64,000 nucleotides of DNA from the NCBI RefSeq assembly GCF_015831345.1, contig NZ_JADWYS010000001.1, positions 3,562,618-3,626,617 on the forward strand, written 5' to 3'. Source of the stretch: Caenimonas aquaedulcis (lineage in GTDB: Bacteria > Pseudomonadota > Gammaproteobacteria > Burkholderiales > Burkholderiaceae_C). Positions 50,682 to 59,437 of the stretch are shown here, one piece after another. Position 1 is the stretch's first letter. The number at the start of each line of letters is the position of its first letter. The translations under genes were made by a program, and so were the position numbers. Below the pieces are notes generated by a model. It saw nothing but the letters and a program-made list of their open reading frames with translations. It ran no database searches and was not told where the DNA came from.

Positions 50682-52010
50682 ATGAAACTCACGGTCGTCG
50701 GAACGGGCTATGTCGGGCTGGTGACGGGCGCCTGCCTCGCGGAAGTCGGCAACGACGTGCTGTGCCTGGACCTGGACGCGGCCAAGATCGCGACGCTCGA
50801 GGCGGGCGGCATTCCGATCTACGAGCCCGGACTGGAAGAGATGGTGCAGCGCAACGTCGCGGCGGGCCGGCTCTCGTTCACGACGCAGGTCGAGCGGGCC
50901 GTTGCCTTCGGGGACGTGCAATTCATCGCGGTCGGCACGCCGCCGGACGAGGACGGGTCCGCGGACCTGCGGCACGTGCTCGCGGCCGCGAAGAACATCG
51001 GGCAGCACATGACCGGCTTCAAGCTGGTCGTGGACAAGTCGACGGTTCCCGTGGGCACGGCGGACAAGGTCCGCGAAACGATCGCGCAAACGCTGCGCGA
51101 ACGCGGCGCCGCCCACGAATTCGCGGTGGCCTCCAACCCCGAATTCCTGAAGGAAGGTGCCGCGGTCGAGGACTTCATGCGGCCCGACCGCATCGTGATC
51201 GGCACCGATTCCGAGCGGGCCACGCAAATCCTGCGCGAGCTCTACGCGCCGTTCCAGCGCAACCACGAGCGGCTCGTGCTCATGGACATCCGTTCCGCGG
51301 AACTCACGAAATATGCCGCCAACGCCATGCTCGCGACCCGCATCTCCTTCATGAACGAGATGGCGAACCTCGCGGAGGTGCTGGGCGCCGACATCGAGCA
51401 GGTTCGCAAGGGCATCGGCGCCGATCCCCGCATCGGCTATCACTTCCTGTATGCGGGTTGCGGCTACGGCGGCTCCTGCTTTCCCAAGGACGTGCGGGCG
51501 TTGCGCCATACGGCGCAGGAGGGCGGTGTGCCGCTGCGGGTGCTCGAAGCCGTGGATACGGCCAACGCGGCGCAGAAGCAGGTGCTGGTGTCCAAGGTCG
51601 TGGCGAGACTCGGCGAAGACCTCGCGGGCAAGCGCTTCGCGATGTGGGGCCTGGCATTCAAGCCCGGGACCGACGACATGCGCGAAGCGCCTTCCACCGA
51701 AGTGCTGCAGGCGCTCTGGGCACGCGGCGCGAGCGTGGTGGCGCACGACCCTTCCGCGATGGCCGAGGCGCGCCGCATCCATGGCGAGCGGCCGGACCTG
51801 ACGCTCGTCGACGACCCGATGAAGGCGCTGGATGGCGTGGATGCGCTGCTCGTGCTGACCGAGTGGAAGGTCTTTCGCAGCCCGAACTTCGAAGCCATGA
51901 AGGCCGCCATGCGCCAGCCTCTGGTATTCGACGGGCGCAACCTGTTCGACCCGGCGAAGATGCGCGGCCTGGGCTTCGAGTACTTCCCGATCGGCCGCGG
52001 CGGCGTATGA
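50682..52010 (+). CDS. ugd: UDP-glucose 6-dehydrogenase
   Basis: 442 residues. NAD-binding [17 protein letters not shown] at the N-terminus, [11 protein letters not shown], and the catalytic Cys in GGSCFPKD (about 261-268) show an active UDP-glucose/GDP-mannose dehydrogenase; length and motifs fit UDP-glucose 6-dehydrogenase, giving UDP-glucuronate from UDP-glucose and 2 NAD+. Its stop overlaps the epimerase start (ATGA). With the epimerase it supplies UDP-glucuronic and UDP-galacturonic acids for the polysaccharide or the sulfated product. Ribosome site AGGAA. Confidence 0.95.
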   Translation: MKLTVVGTGYVGLVTGACLAEVGNDVLCLDLDAAKIATLEAGGIPIYEPGLEEMVQRNVAAGRLSFTTQVERAVAFGDVQFIAVGTPPDEDGSADLRHVLAAAKNIGQHMTGFKLVVDKSTVPVGTADKVRETIAQTLRERGAAHEFAVASNPEFLKEGAAVEDFMRPDRIVIGTDSERATQILRELYAPFQRNHERLVLMDIRSAELTKYAANAMLATRISFMNEMANLAEVLGADIEQVRKGIGADPRIGYHFLYAGCGYGGSCFPKDVRALRHTAQEGGVPLRVLEAVDTANAAQKQVLVSKVVARLGEDLAGKRFAMWGLAFKPGTDDMREAPSTEVLQALWARGASVVAHDPSAMAEARRIHGERPDLTLVDDPMKALDGVDALLVLTEWKVFRSPNFEAMKAAMRQPLVFDGRNLFDPAKMRGLGFEYFPIGRGGV

Positions 52011-53014
52011 AAGTCCTGGTCACCGGCTGCGCAGGCTTCATCGGCATGCACACGGCGCAGGCGCTGCTCTCGCGCGGCGACGAGGTGGTGGGCATCGACA
52101 ACCTCAGTGACTACTACGACGTGTCGCTGAAGCAGGCGCGGCTCGAGCGTCTTGCAGCTCACCCGCGCTTTCGCTTCGAGACCCTGGACATTGCAGACCG
52201 CCAGCCCTTGCGCGCATGGTGGGAACGGGAGCGTCCCGACCGTGTGGTGCACCTGGCGGCGCAGGCGGGCGTGCGCTATTCGATCACGCATCCCGATGCC
52301 TACTTCGACTCCAACCTCACCGGCTTCGGCAATGTGCTGGAAGGATGCCGCCATCACGGCGTCGGCCATCTCGTGTACGCGAGCTCTTCGAGCGTGTATG
52401 GGGGCAACGCGCAGCTGCCTTTCTCCGAACACCACGGCGTCGACCATCCGATCAGCCTGTATGCGGCGACCAAGAAGGCCAACGAGCTGATCGCGCACTC
52501 GTACAGCCACCTGTATCGCCTCCCGGTCACCGGCCTGCGCTTCTTCACGGTCTACGGGCCGTGGGGACGGCCGGACATGGCGCTCTTCCTGTTCACGCGC
52601 GCCATCCTTGCGGGCAAGCCCATCGACATCTTCAACAACGGGCAGATGGTGCGCGACTTCACGTATATCGACGACATCGTGCAGGGCGTGGTGAGGGTGC
52701 TCGACAAGCCCGCGACGCCCGACCCGGCGTTCGATCCCGCGCATCCGGATCCGGCCGCGAGCAATGCGCCTTACCGCGTGTTCAACATCGGCAACCACCA
52801 GCCCACGCCGCTGATGGATTACGTGAGCGCCCTGGAGCGCGCGTTGGGCGTCGAGGCAAGGAAGAATTTCATGCCCATGCAACCGGGCGACGTGCCTGCC
52901 ACATTCGCGGACGTCGAAGCCCTGAACGACTGGGTGGGCTTTCGTCCTTCGACGCCCGTGGCCGAGGGTGTGGGGCGATTCGTCGAGTGGTATCGCGCTT
53001 TCTACAAGGTATAG
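52007..53014 (+). CDS. Nucleotide-sugar epimerase, UDP-glucuronate 4-epimerase-like
   Basis: 335 residues of the extended SDR type. NAD motif GCAGFIGMH at residues 7-15, catalytic Ser in [10 protein letters not shown] and YAATK with Tyr/Lys, then [20 protein letters not shown], the sequence typical of UDP-glucuronate/galacturonate 4-epimerases. It converts UDP-GlcA to UDP-GalA in the cytoplasm. Coupled to ugd by a 4 bp overlap, which makes the pathway assignment reasonable. Other 4-epimerases of uronic or hexose sugars are possible. Confidence 0.92.
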   Translation: MKVLVTGCAGFIGMHTAQALLSRGDEVVGIDNLSDYYDVSLKQARLERLAAHPRFRFETLDIADRQPLRAWWERERPDRVVHLAAQAGVRYSITHPDAYFDSNLTGFGNVLEGCRHHGVGHLVYASSSSVYGGNAQLPFSEHHGVDHPISLYAATKKANELIAHSYSHLYRLPVTGLRFFTVYGPWGRPDMALFLFTRAILAGKPIDIFNNGQMVRDFTYIDDIVQGVVRVLDKPATPDPAFDPAHPDPAASNAPYRVFNIGNHQPTPLMDYVSALERALGVEARKNFMPMQPGDVPATFADVEALNDWVGFRPSTPVAEGVGRFVEWYRAFYKV

Positions 53015-53021
53015 GAATTTC

Positions 53022-53804
53022 ATGCAGTTGAGCCGATCCCAACTGGATACGCTGTGCGGCATCGCCGAAGCGGCGGGGCGCGAGATCATGGACGTCTATG
53101 CGGGCGATATCGCTGCGTGGAGCAAGGACGATGCGTCGCCCCTCACCGAAGCGGACCTTCGCGCCGACCGGGTGATCCGCGAGGGACTCGAGCGTGCGTT
53201 CCCCGGCGTGTACATCCTGTCGGAGGAATCCTCCTCGCATGGCGTGCAGGCAGATGTGTTCTTCCTGGTCGACCCGCTGGACGGCACCAAGGAATTCCTC
53301 AAGCGCAACGATGAATTCACGGTCAACATCGCGCTCGTCGTGGATGGCCGCCCCGTGGCGGGCGTGGTGCAGGCGCCGGCGCTCCACGAGCTGTACTTCG
53401 CAGCGCAGGGATTGGGCGCATGGCGCCGCACGGCTTCGGGCGACGAGCCTTTGCGCACGTCGCGATGCGCCGGCGACACCCCGGTCCGCGTGATGGGCAG
53501 CCGCTCCCATGGCGGCGACGCGTTGGCCGGATGGCTCTCCCGCCTGGGACGCGAGCACAGCTTCGTGGCCGCGGGCAGTTCGCTCAAGTTCTGCCGCATT
53601 GCCCAAGGCGAAGCCGACGTGTATCCGCGCCACGGGCCGACCAGCCAATGGGACACCGCCGCCGCGCATGCCGTGCTCGAGCAGGCGGGCGGCGCGGTGC
53701 TGGACCCGTCGGGCGCGCCCTTGCGGTACGGGCCGGGTCGGCCGATCCTCAACCCGTATTTCATGGCGCTGGGGGACCCGGCCGCCACCTTTCCCAGCCT
53801 GTAA
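53022..53804 (+). CDS. cysQ: 3'(2'),5'-bisphosphate nucleotidase CysQ
   Basis: 260 residues of the inositol-monophosphatase fold. Metal-binding EES (ILSEESS) and DPLDGTKEF are intact, and the second-half WDTAAAHAVLEQAGG is conserved. CysQ removes the 3'-phosphate from adenosine 3',5'-bisphosphate (PAP), the by-product and inhibitor of PAPS-using sulfotransferases. It lies 7 bp after the epimerase gene with an AGGA ribosome site and closes the operon. Its place after two sulfotransferase genes supports active sulfation by this cluster. No PAPS-making cysDNC genes are in the window. Confidence 0.94.
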   Translation: MQLSRSQLDTLCGIAEAAGREIMDVYAGDIAAWSKDDASPLTEADLRADRVIREGLERAFPGVYILSEESSSHGVQADVFFLVDPLDGTKEFLKRNDEFTVNIALVVDGRPVAGVVQAPALHELYFAAQGLGAWRRTASGDEPLRTSRCAGDTPVRVMGSRSHGGDALAGWLSRLGREHSFVAAGSSLKFCRIAQGEADVYPRHGPTSQWDTAAAHAVLEQAGGAVLDPSGAPLRYGPGRPILNPYFMALGDPAATFPSL

Positions 53805-53852
53805 GGCGGTCGGCAGCCCTATTTTTCGTTGCAGATCCGCAAGTCATGTAAA

Positions 53853-53898
53853 TTCATATAGGAGTGAGCTACAATCCTCCTATATGAACAGCTCACTC
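53853..53898. promoter_or_regulatory. Interrupted perfect palindrome and overlapping second inverted repeat over a start codon
   Basis: TTCATATAGGAG (53853-53864) and CTCCTATATGAA (53877-53888) are perfect 12 bp arms with a 12 bp spacer. The right arm contains the ATG of the next gene, and a -10-like TACAAT (53870-53875) sits in the spacer. A second inverted repeat, GAGTGAGCT (53862-53870) and AGCTCACTC (53890-53898), shares bases with the first, so the two pairings exclude or interlock. It could be an operator for a near-leaderless promoter or a leader RNA switch. Confidence 0.7.
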
Positions 53899-54498
53899 TG
53901 TGTCGTCCTGAATGCATCGCCCGAGCAGGCGGCGCGCTTGCGCGAACTGCAGGCGTCGTTCTCCCAGGCCTGCAATTCGCTGGCGCCCCTGGTGCAGGAC
54001 CAGCGGTGCTGGAACCGGGTCACGCTCCACCACCTGGCCTACCGGTCGCTGCGGGACAAGTTCCCCGAGATGGGCTCCCAGATGATCTGCAACGCCATCT
54101 ATTCCGTCTCGCTCACCGGGCGCATGGTGTTCCAGCACCCGGACAGCCCGTTCCACCATGCCAAGCTGGAAGGCAAGCGCTTGCCGCTGTTGCGATTTTC
54201 CGAAAACAGCCCCGTCTATTTCGACCGCCACACCATGAGCGTGAAGGGCGGAACCCTCTCCCTCTACACGCTGCAGGGGCGCATGCGCTGCGCGCTGCAG
54301 CTCACGAGCGACGAGGAGCACATGGTGCACGAGCGCAAGCTGCGCGACGTCGTGCTGTCCCGCCGCGCCGACGGCGTGTTCGAGCTCATGTTCAATTTCG
54401 CGGAAGTGCGTGACGAAGACGCACCCGCCAAGCCTGTCGCCGCATTGCGCGCGCGCGGCGCCATCCCCGCCTATGTCCAGGTAGAGGCCTCCGCATGA
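53884..54498 (+). CDS. TnpB/OrfB-like N-terminal lobe protein lacking the RuvC nuclease
   Basis: 204 residues. It resembles the first half of IS200/IS605 OrfB (TnpB): LNASPEQAARLRELQASFSQ (start strand and first helix), VTLHHLAYRSLRDKFPEMGS (REC-type helices), then PVYFDRHTMSVKG, LSLYTLQGRMRCALQL and LRDVVLSRRADGVFELMFNF, which match the WED strands just before the nuclease. The chain stops there: no RuvC DxG motif, no zinc finger. The gene is intact and its stop overlaps the type I exporter start (ATGA), so it is a host-used gene, not transposon debris. No ribosome site precedes the ATG. A regulator that binds RNA or DNA is plausible. Homology is by pattern from memory. Confidence 0.7.
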   Translation: MNSSLCVVLNASPEQAARLRELQASFSQACNSLAPLVQDQRCWNRVTLHHLAYRSLRDKFPEMGSQMICNAIYSVSLTGRMVFQHPDSPFHHAKLEGKRLPLLRFSENSPVYFDRHTMSVKGGTLSLYTLQGRMRCALQLTSDEEHMVHERKLRDVVLSRRADGVFELMFNFAEVRDEDAPAKPVAALRARGAIPAYVQVEASA

Positions 54499-56249
54499 TC
54501 ATCTCCCCCCAGTCTCCCGAATTGAAGCAGGCGCTCGTCCTGCTGCGTCCCTATTTCGTACGGGCCTTCTGGTACAGCTTCGTTGCGAGCCTGCTGGTGC
54601 TCGCGCCCACCGGCTTCATGCTGGAGGTGTACGACCGGGTCGTGAGTACGCGCAACCATCTCACGCTCGCCATGCTGTTGGTCCTCGTGCTCGGCTGCTA
54701 TGCGGTGATGGAACTGCTCGAGTGGTCGCGCTCGAAGATTCTGCACGGCGCCGGACTTGCGCTCGACCGCGAGCTCGGCGACAGGATTTTCACGGCGGTC
54801 TTCACTGCCAACCTGCGCCGCCAACCCGGCGGAACGGCGCAACTCATGTCCGACTTCCGGGTGCTGCGCGACTTCCTCGGCTCCGCCGTCGTCTTCGCCA
54901 TCATGGAAGCGCCCATGGCGCTGGTTTACATGATCCTGCTCTACGCGATCAGCCCGGTGCTCGGTTGGGTGGCGGTGGCCGCGGCGATCGTGCAGGTCGG
55001 AGTGGGAATCATGAACGAGCGCGCGACGCAGCCGCCGCTGGTGGCGGCGGGCCGCAGCGCCGTGCAGGCGCAGCAATATGCGGACGGGACGCTGCGCAAT
55101 GCGCAAGTGATCGAATCCATGGGCATGCAGCGCGACATCCACAAGCGCTGGATCGACAAGCAGCGGGAATTCCTGACGCTCCAGGCGGGAGCTTCCGACA
55201 AGGCGGGTGGCTATCAAGCCATCACCAAATTCATGCAGACGACGATGAGTTCCCTGCTGCTCGGGCTGGCGGCCTACCTGGCGCTCAACCATGACCTGAA
55301 CGGCGGAGGCTCCATGCTGATCATCGCTTCCCTTCTGGGTGGCCGCATGCTCGCACCGCTCGTCATGATCGTCGCGCAGTGGCGCAGCGTCGTCGGAGTT
55401 CGCGATTCGTGGGGCCGTCTCGACCAGCTCCTCGCATCCGTGCCTCCCAAGGGACGTGCGATGCCGCTGCCGCCGCCCAAGGGCGCCGTGCAGGCGGAAA
55501 GCGTGGTGGCCGGCGCACCGGGCAGCCCCACGGCCATCCTGCGTAATGTGGCCTTCGCGATCCAACCCGCAGAAGTCCTGGTCGTGGTGGGTCCTTCGGC
55601 TTCCGGGAAGACTTCCCTGGCCCGGGTGCTGGTGGGGCTCTGGCCCACCGCCGCCGGCAAGGTTCGGCTGGACGGCGTGGACATCTATTCGTGGGACAAG
55701 GCTGAACTCGGCCCGTATCTCGGCTACCTGCCGCAGGGCATCGAGCTCTTCGACGGCACGCTGGCCGAGAACATCGCGCGTTTCGGCGAGGTCGACATGG
55801 CCAAGGTCGAAGCCGCCGCGAAGGCCGTGGGCCTGCACGAATTCATCATGGAACTGCCGCAAGGATACGAGAGCCCGGTGGGCCGCGAAGGCGCGATGTT
55901 GTCGGGCGGCCAGCGGCAGCGCGTGGGACTCGCGCGCGCCATCTACGGCGATCCGGTCTTCGTGGTGCTGGATGAACCCAACTCGAGCCTGGACGAGGCC
56001 GGCGACGCCGCGCTGTCCTCCGCCATCCAGCAGCTGAAGTCGCGCGGCACCACCTTCGTGGTGATGACGCACCGCACGAGCGTGCTGTCCGTCGCCGACA
56101 AGATGCTCGTGCTGCGCGACGGCCAGGTGCATGCCTTCGGGCCCCGCGACGACGTGCTCGCCGCGCTCGCCAAGGCCGCGCAACAGGCGCAGCAGGCGGC
56201 GCAGCAGCGCAGCGCGCCGGCGGGCAACCAACTCGTCCCGGCGCCTTGA
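54495..56249 (+). CDS. Type I secretion ABC transporter 1 (PrtD-like)
   Basis: 584 residues. An N-terminal membrane domain (about 15-310) with six hydrophobic segments and a C-terminal ATPase: Walker A GPSASGKTS, signature LSGGQRQRV, Walker B VFVVLDEPNSSLD, H-loop MTHR. PrtD/RsaD-type permease-ATPases drive one-step export of unfolded proteins with C-terminal signals through an adaptor and TolC. No C39 peptidase-like domain is present, as in PrtD. The C-terminal tail is Gln/Ala rich. It is coupled to the TnpB-like gene upstream and lies 23 bp before a second transporter gene. Confidence 0.92.
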   Translation: MIISPQSPELKQALVLLRPYFVRAFWYSFVASLLVLAPTGFMLEVYDRVVSTRNHLTLAMLLVLVLGCYAVMELLEWSRSKILHGAGLALDRELGDRIFTAVFTANLRRQPGGTAQLMSDFRVLRDFLGSAVVFAIMEAPMALVYMILLYAISPVLGWVAVAAAIVQVGVGIMNERATQPPLVAAGRSAVQAQQYADGTLRNAQVIESMGMQRDIHKRWIDKQREFLTLQAGASDKAGGYQAITKFMQTTMSSLLLGLAAYLALNHDLNGGGSMLIIASLLGGRMLAPLVMIVAQWRSVVGVRDSWGRLDQLLASVPPKGRAMPLPPPKGAVQAESVVAGAPGSPTAILRNVAFAIQPAEVLVVVGPSASGKTSLARVLVGLWPTAAGKVRLDGVDIYSWDKAELGPYLGYLPQGIELFDGTLAENIARFGEVDMAKVEAAAKAVGLHEFIMELPQGYESPVGREGAMLSGGQRQRVGLARAIYGDPVFVVLDEPNSSLDEAGDAALSSAIQQLKSRGTTFVVMTHRTSVLSVADKMLVLRDGQVHAFGPRDDVLAALAKAAQQAQQAAQQRSAPAGNQLVPAP

Positions 56250-56272
56250 GCCCTGGCGAAGGAACAAGAACG

Positions 56273-58009
56273 ATGAATACCCCTGATTTCTTCAAGCGCA
56301 GCGAATTGACGTCCGCCCTGTGGGCGTTCCGGCGCGAATTCCTCGTCGTCGGCATCTTCAGCCTGGTTGCCAACCTGCTGATGCTCGCGCCCACGCTCTA
56401 CATGATGCAGATCTACGACCGCGTGATGCGAAGCGGCAGCGAGCTCACCCTGCTCGCGATCTCGCTGATCACGCTGTTCCTGTTCGTGGTCATGGCCTTC
56501 TCGGACTGGACGCGCTCGCGCATCCTGGTGCGCGCCGGTGTCCGGTTCGACGAGCACCTGAGCACGCGCGTCTTCAACGCCAGCTTCGAGTCCTACCTGA
56601 GCCAGGCCAGCGCGAGCCCCTCCCGCGCGTTCAACGACTTGATCACCCTGCGCCAGTTCATCACGGGTTCGGGCATCTTCGCTTTCTTCGATGCGCCGTG
56701 GGCGCCGATCTACATCGCGGTGACGTACTTCCTGCACCCCGTGCTGGGTATCGTGGCGACCGTCTTCGCGATTTTCCAGGCCGCCCTCGCGTGGTTCGGC
56801 CACCGCCAGACCGTGGAACCGTCGGAAGTCGCGTCCAAGGCGTCCTCCGACGTCAATGCCTACCTGCAAAGCAAGCTGCGCAACGCGGAAGTGATCGAGT
56901 CCATGGGCATGCTGGGCGACCTGCGCAAGCGCTGGCGCCTCTGGCAGAACGTCTACCTCAAGTACAACGGCATCTCGCAGAACGTGAACTCGCGCGTCAT
57001 GGCATGGAGCAAGTTCATCCGCTACAGCCAGCAGTCGCTGTCGCTCGCCACCGGCGCGCTGCTGGTGATCGAGGGCCAGCTCTCGCCCGGGGCGATGATC
57101 GCGGCCAACCTGCTGATGTCCCGCGCGCTGGCCCCGATCGACGGGCTGGTCGGCGTGTGGCGCAGCTACATCGTCACGCGCGCCGCGTTCGAGCGTCTGG
57201 AACAACTGCTGGCCGATTACCCCGAGCGCGACCCCAATCTCTCGCGAGTGGCACCCCAAGGGGAGCTCGTGCTGCGCGATGTCGTTGCCAGCGCTCCCGG
57301 CCGGGCGCAGCCGATCCTCAAGCGGGTGAGCTTCACCGCGAAGCCGGGCACCGTCACCGCCATCCTCGGACCTTCAGGCTCCGGCAAATCCACGCTCGCG
57401 CGCGTGATGGTGGGCATCTGGCCGGACGTGGCCGGAGAAGTCCTCATCGACGGCCTGCCGATCTCCGGCTGGAACCGCATGGAGCTCGGCCCGCACATCG
57501 GCTACCTGCCGCAGGACATCGAGCTCTTCGAGGGCACCATCGGCGAGAACATCTCCCGGTTCGGCGAGATGGACTCCACGAAGGTCATCGACGCGGCACG
57601 CGGCGCGGGCCTGCACGAGATGATCCTGCGCTTTCCCAAGGGCTACGACACGCCCATCGGCGAAGCCGGCAGCCTGCTGTCCGGGGGCCAGCGCCAGCGG
57701 ATCGGACTGGCGCGGGCCATCTACGGCAACCCGGCGCTCATCGTGCTGGACGAACCCAATGCGAATCTGGACGACGCCGGCGAGGCCGCCCTCGTCAAGG
57801 CCATCGGCCAGCTCAAGGCGAAGGGCCGCACCGTATTCCTCATCACGCACCGCGCGGGCGCGGTGGCGGCCGCCGATCGCATCCTGTACCTGCAAGACGG
57901 CGAAATCCGGGCCGACGGCCCGCGCGATGCCGTCATCGCCGCGCTGCGCGGCGTCGCCGAGCGCAAGCAGCCGGCGAACCCAGCGCTCGACGCGCCCCAA
58001 CCGGCGTGA
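56273..58009 (+). CDS. Type I secretion ABC transporter 2 (PrtD-like)
   Basis: 578 residues, paralogue of transporter 1 with the same layout: membrane domain with VANLLMLAPTLYMMQIYDRV and ATPase with GPSGSGKST, LSGGQRQRI, IVLDEPNANLD and ITHR, all intact. Two adjacent full ABC proteins suggest a heterodimer, as in some RTX exporters, or two exporters sharing one adaptor. The ATG at 56273 has GAAGGA before it. It is followed by the adaptor gene after 41 bp. Confidence 0.92.
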   Translation: MNTPDFFKRSELTSALWAFRREFLVVGIFSLVANLLMLAPTLYMMQIYDRVMRSGSELTLLAISLITLFLFVVMAFSDWTRSRILVRAGVRFDEHLSTRVFNASFESYLSQASASPSRAFNDLITLRQFITGSGIFAFFDAPWAPIYIAVTYFLHPVLGIVATVFAIFQAALAWFGHRQTVEPSEVASKASSDVNAYLQSKLRNAEVIESMGMLGDLRKRWRLWQNVYLKYNGISQNVNSRVMAWSKFIRYSQQSLSLATGALLVIEGQLSPGAMIAANLLMSRALAPIDGLVGVWRSYIVTRAAFERLEQLLADYPERDPNLSRVAPQGELVLRDVVASAPGRAQPILKRVSFTAKPGTVTAILGPSGSGKSTLARVMVGIWPDVAGEVLIDGLPISGWNRMELGPHIGYLPQDIELFEGTIGENISRFGEMDSTKVIDAARGAGLHEMILRFPKGYDTPIGEAGSLLSGGQRQRIGLARAIYGNPALIVLDEPNANLDDAGEAALVKAIGQLKAKGRTVFLITHRAGAVAAADRILYLQDGEIRADGPRDAVIAALRGVAERKQPANPALDAPQPA

Positions 58010-58050
58010 TGCCGGATTCCCGACCGAACACCTGACCACAGAGCGTTGAC

Positions 58051-59433
58051 ATGGCCAAACCTGCACTCCCGAAATTCTTCTCCAACAAGCTCCTGCCCGA
58101 CGAGGCCACCCCTGCCCGCGTCGAAGCGCAGGAAGACGACTTCGATGCCGCGACGGAATCCAGCAAGGCTGCGCGCGTGGGCATGTGGGCGCTGGGCCTC
58201 GGGCTCGGCGGCTTCCTGATCTGGGCCGTCCTCGCGCCGCTGGACGAAGGCGTGCCCAGCCAGGGCATGGTCTCCATCGATACGAAGCGCAAGGCGGTGC
58301 AGCACCCCACGGGCGGCATCGTGAAGGAAGTCCTCGCGCACGAGGGCGAGCGGGTCAAGGAAGGCCAGGTGCTGTTCCGCCTCGACGAGGCCGCCGCGCG
58401 CGCGAACTTCGAATCCATCCGCCAGCACTACCTGGGCCTGCGCGCCACCCAGGCGCGGCTGGTGGCCGAGCAGACGGGTGCGCCCAGCATGACCCTGCAC
58501 CCCGACCTGATCGCGGCCAGCAAGGACCCGCTCATCCAGGCGCAGATCTCCACGCAGGAGCAGCTGTTCCGTTCGCGCCGCGCCTCGATCGAGGCCGACT
58601 TGCAGGGCGCCAAGGAAAGCATCGCGGGCCAGCAGGCGCTGCTGGCGTCCTACCAGAACATGATCGTCAGCCGCCGCGAACAGCTGAAGCTCGTCAACGA
58701 GGAGCTGGCCAGCACGCGGGACCTCGTGCGCGACGGCTACGCGCCGCGCAACCGCCAGCTCGAGCTCGAGCGCATGGTCGCCGACGCCAACACCTCGATC
58801 GCCGAGATGCTGGGCAACATCATGCGCACGCAAAGCGCGATCTCCGAGCTGCGCCAGAAGGTCATCTCGATGCAGCAGGCCTACCGCAAGGACGTCGAGT
58901 CCCAGCTGTCCGACGCCAACCGCGACGTGCTGTCCGACGAGCAGAAGTTCCGCGCATTCGCCGACGAACTCGGCCGCACGGATATCAAGTCGCCTGCCAC
59001 GGGCCAGGTCCTGGGGATCGTCGCTCAGACCGTGGGCGGCGTGATCCAGGCCGGCCAGAAGCTCGCCGACATCGTGCCCGACAACGAGTTGCTGACGCTG
59101 GAGACCAAGGTGCCGCCGAACGTGATCGAGCGCGTGCGGCCGGGCTTGCCCGTGGACATCCGCTTCACCAACTTCGCCAGTTCGCCGCAACTGATCGTGG
59201 AAGGCAAGGTGATTTCGGTCTCGGGGGACCTGCTCACCGATTCGCAGGGCAACAATCCTTATTATCTGGCGCGGGTGCAGGTGACGCCGGCCGGATACAA
59301 GACACTGGGCAACCGCACCTTGCAACCCGGCATGCCCGTCGACGTGGTGCTCAAGACCGGCGAGCGTTCCATGCTGGCTTACCTGCTGCACCCACTTACC
59401 AAGCGCATGGCCGGTGCGATGAAAGAGGATTGA
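58051..59433 (+). CDS. HlyD-family type I secretion adaptor
   Basis: 460 residues. A short cytoplasmic N-terminus, one membrane helix (about 45-65; VGMWALGLGLGGFLIWAVLAP), a lipoyl-like half motif (HPTGGIVKEVLAHEGERV), a long coiled-coil hairpin (about 130-290) and the second lipoyl/beta-barrel part with GQVLGIVAQTVGGVIQAGQ and VPPNVIERVRPGLPVDIRF. It bridges the inner-membrane ABC pair and the outer-membrane channel. It lies 4 bp before the TolC-like gene. Confidence 0.94.
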   Translation: MAKPALPKFFSNKLLPDEATPARVEAQEDDFDAATESSKAARVGMWALGLGLGGFLIWAVLAPLDEGVPSQGMVSIDTKRKAVQHPTGGIVKEVLAHEGERVKEGQVLFRLDEAAARANFESIRQHYLGLRATQARLVAEQTGAPSMTLHPDLIAASKDPLIQAQISTQEQLFRSRRASIEADLQGAKESIAGQQALLASYQNMIVSRREQLKLVNEELASTRDLVRDGYAPRNRQLELERMVADANTSIAEMLGNIMRTQSAISELRQKVISMQQAYRKDVESQLSDANRDVLSDEQKFRAFADELGRTDIKSPATGQVLGIVAQTVGGVIQAGQKLADIVPDNELLTLETKVPPNVIERVRPGLPVDIRFTNFASSPQLIVEGKVISVSGDLLTDSQGNNPYYLARVQVTPAGYKTLGNRTLQPGMPVDVVLKTGERSMLAYLLHPLTKRMAGAMKED

Positions 59434-59437
59434 TCAC

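Noticed and set aside
53853..53898. A classical H-type pseudoknot in the leader of the TnpB-like gene.
   Set aside because: With a 12 bp first stem, the one-base third loop is too short to cross it. Alternative hairpins or a DNA operator fit better.
53820..54498. An IS200/IS605 insertion with a truncated orfB.
   Set aside because: No TnpA, no right-end hairpin or zinc-finger/RuvC remnant, an intact frame, and translational coupling to the next gene. It reads as a conserved host gene.
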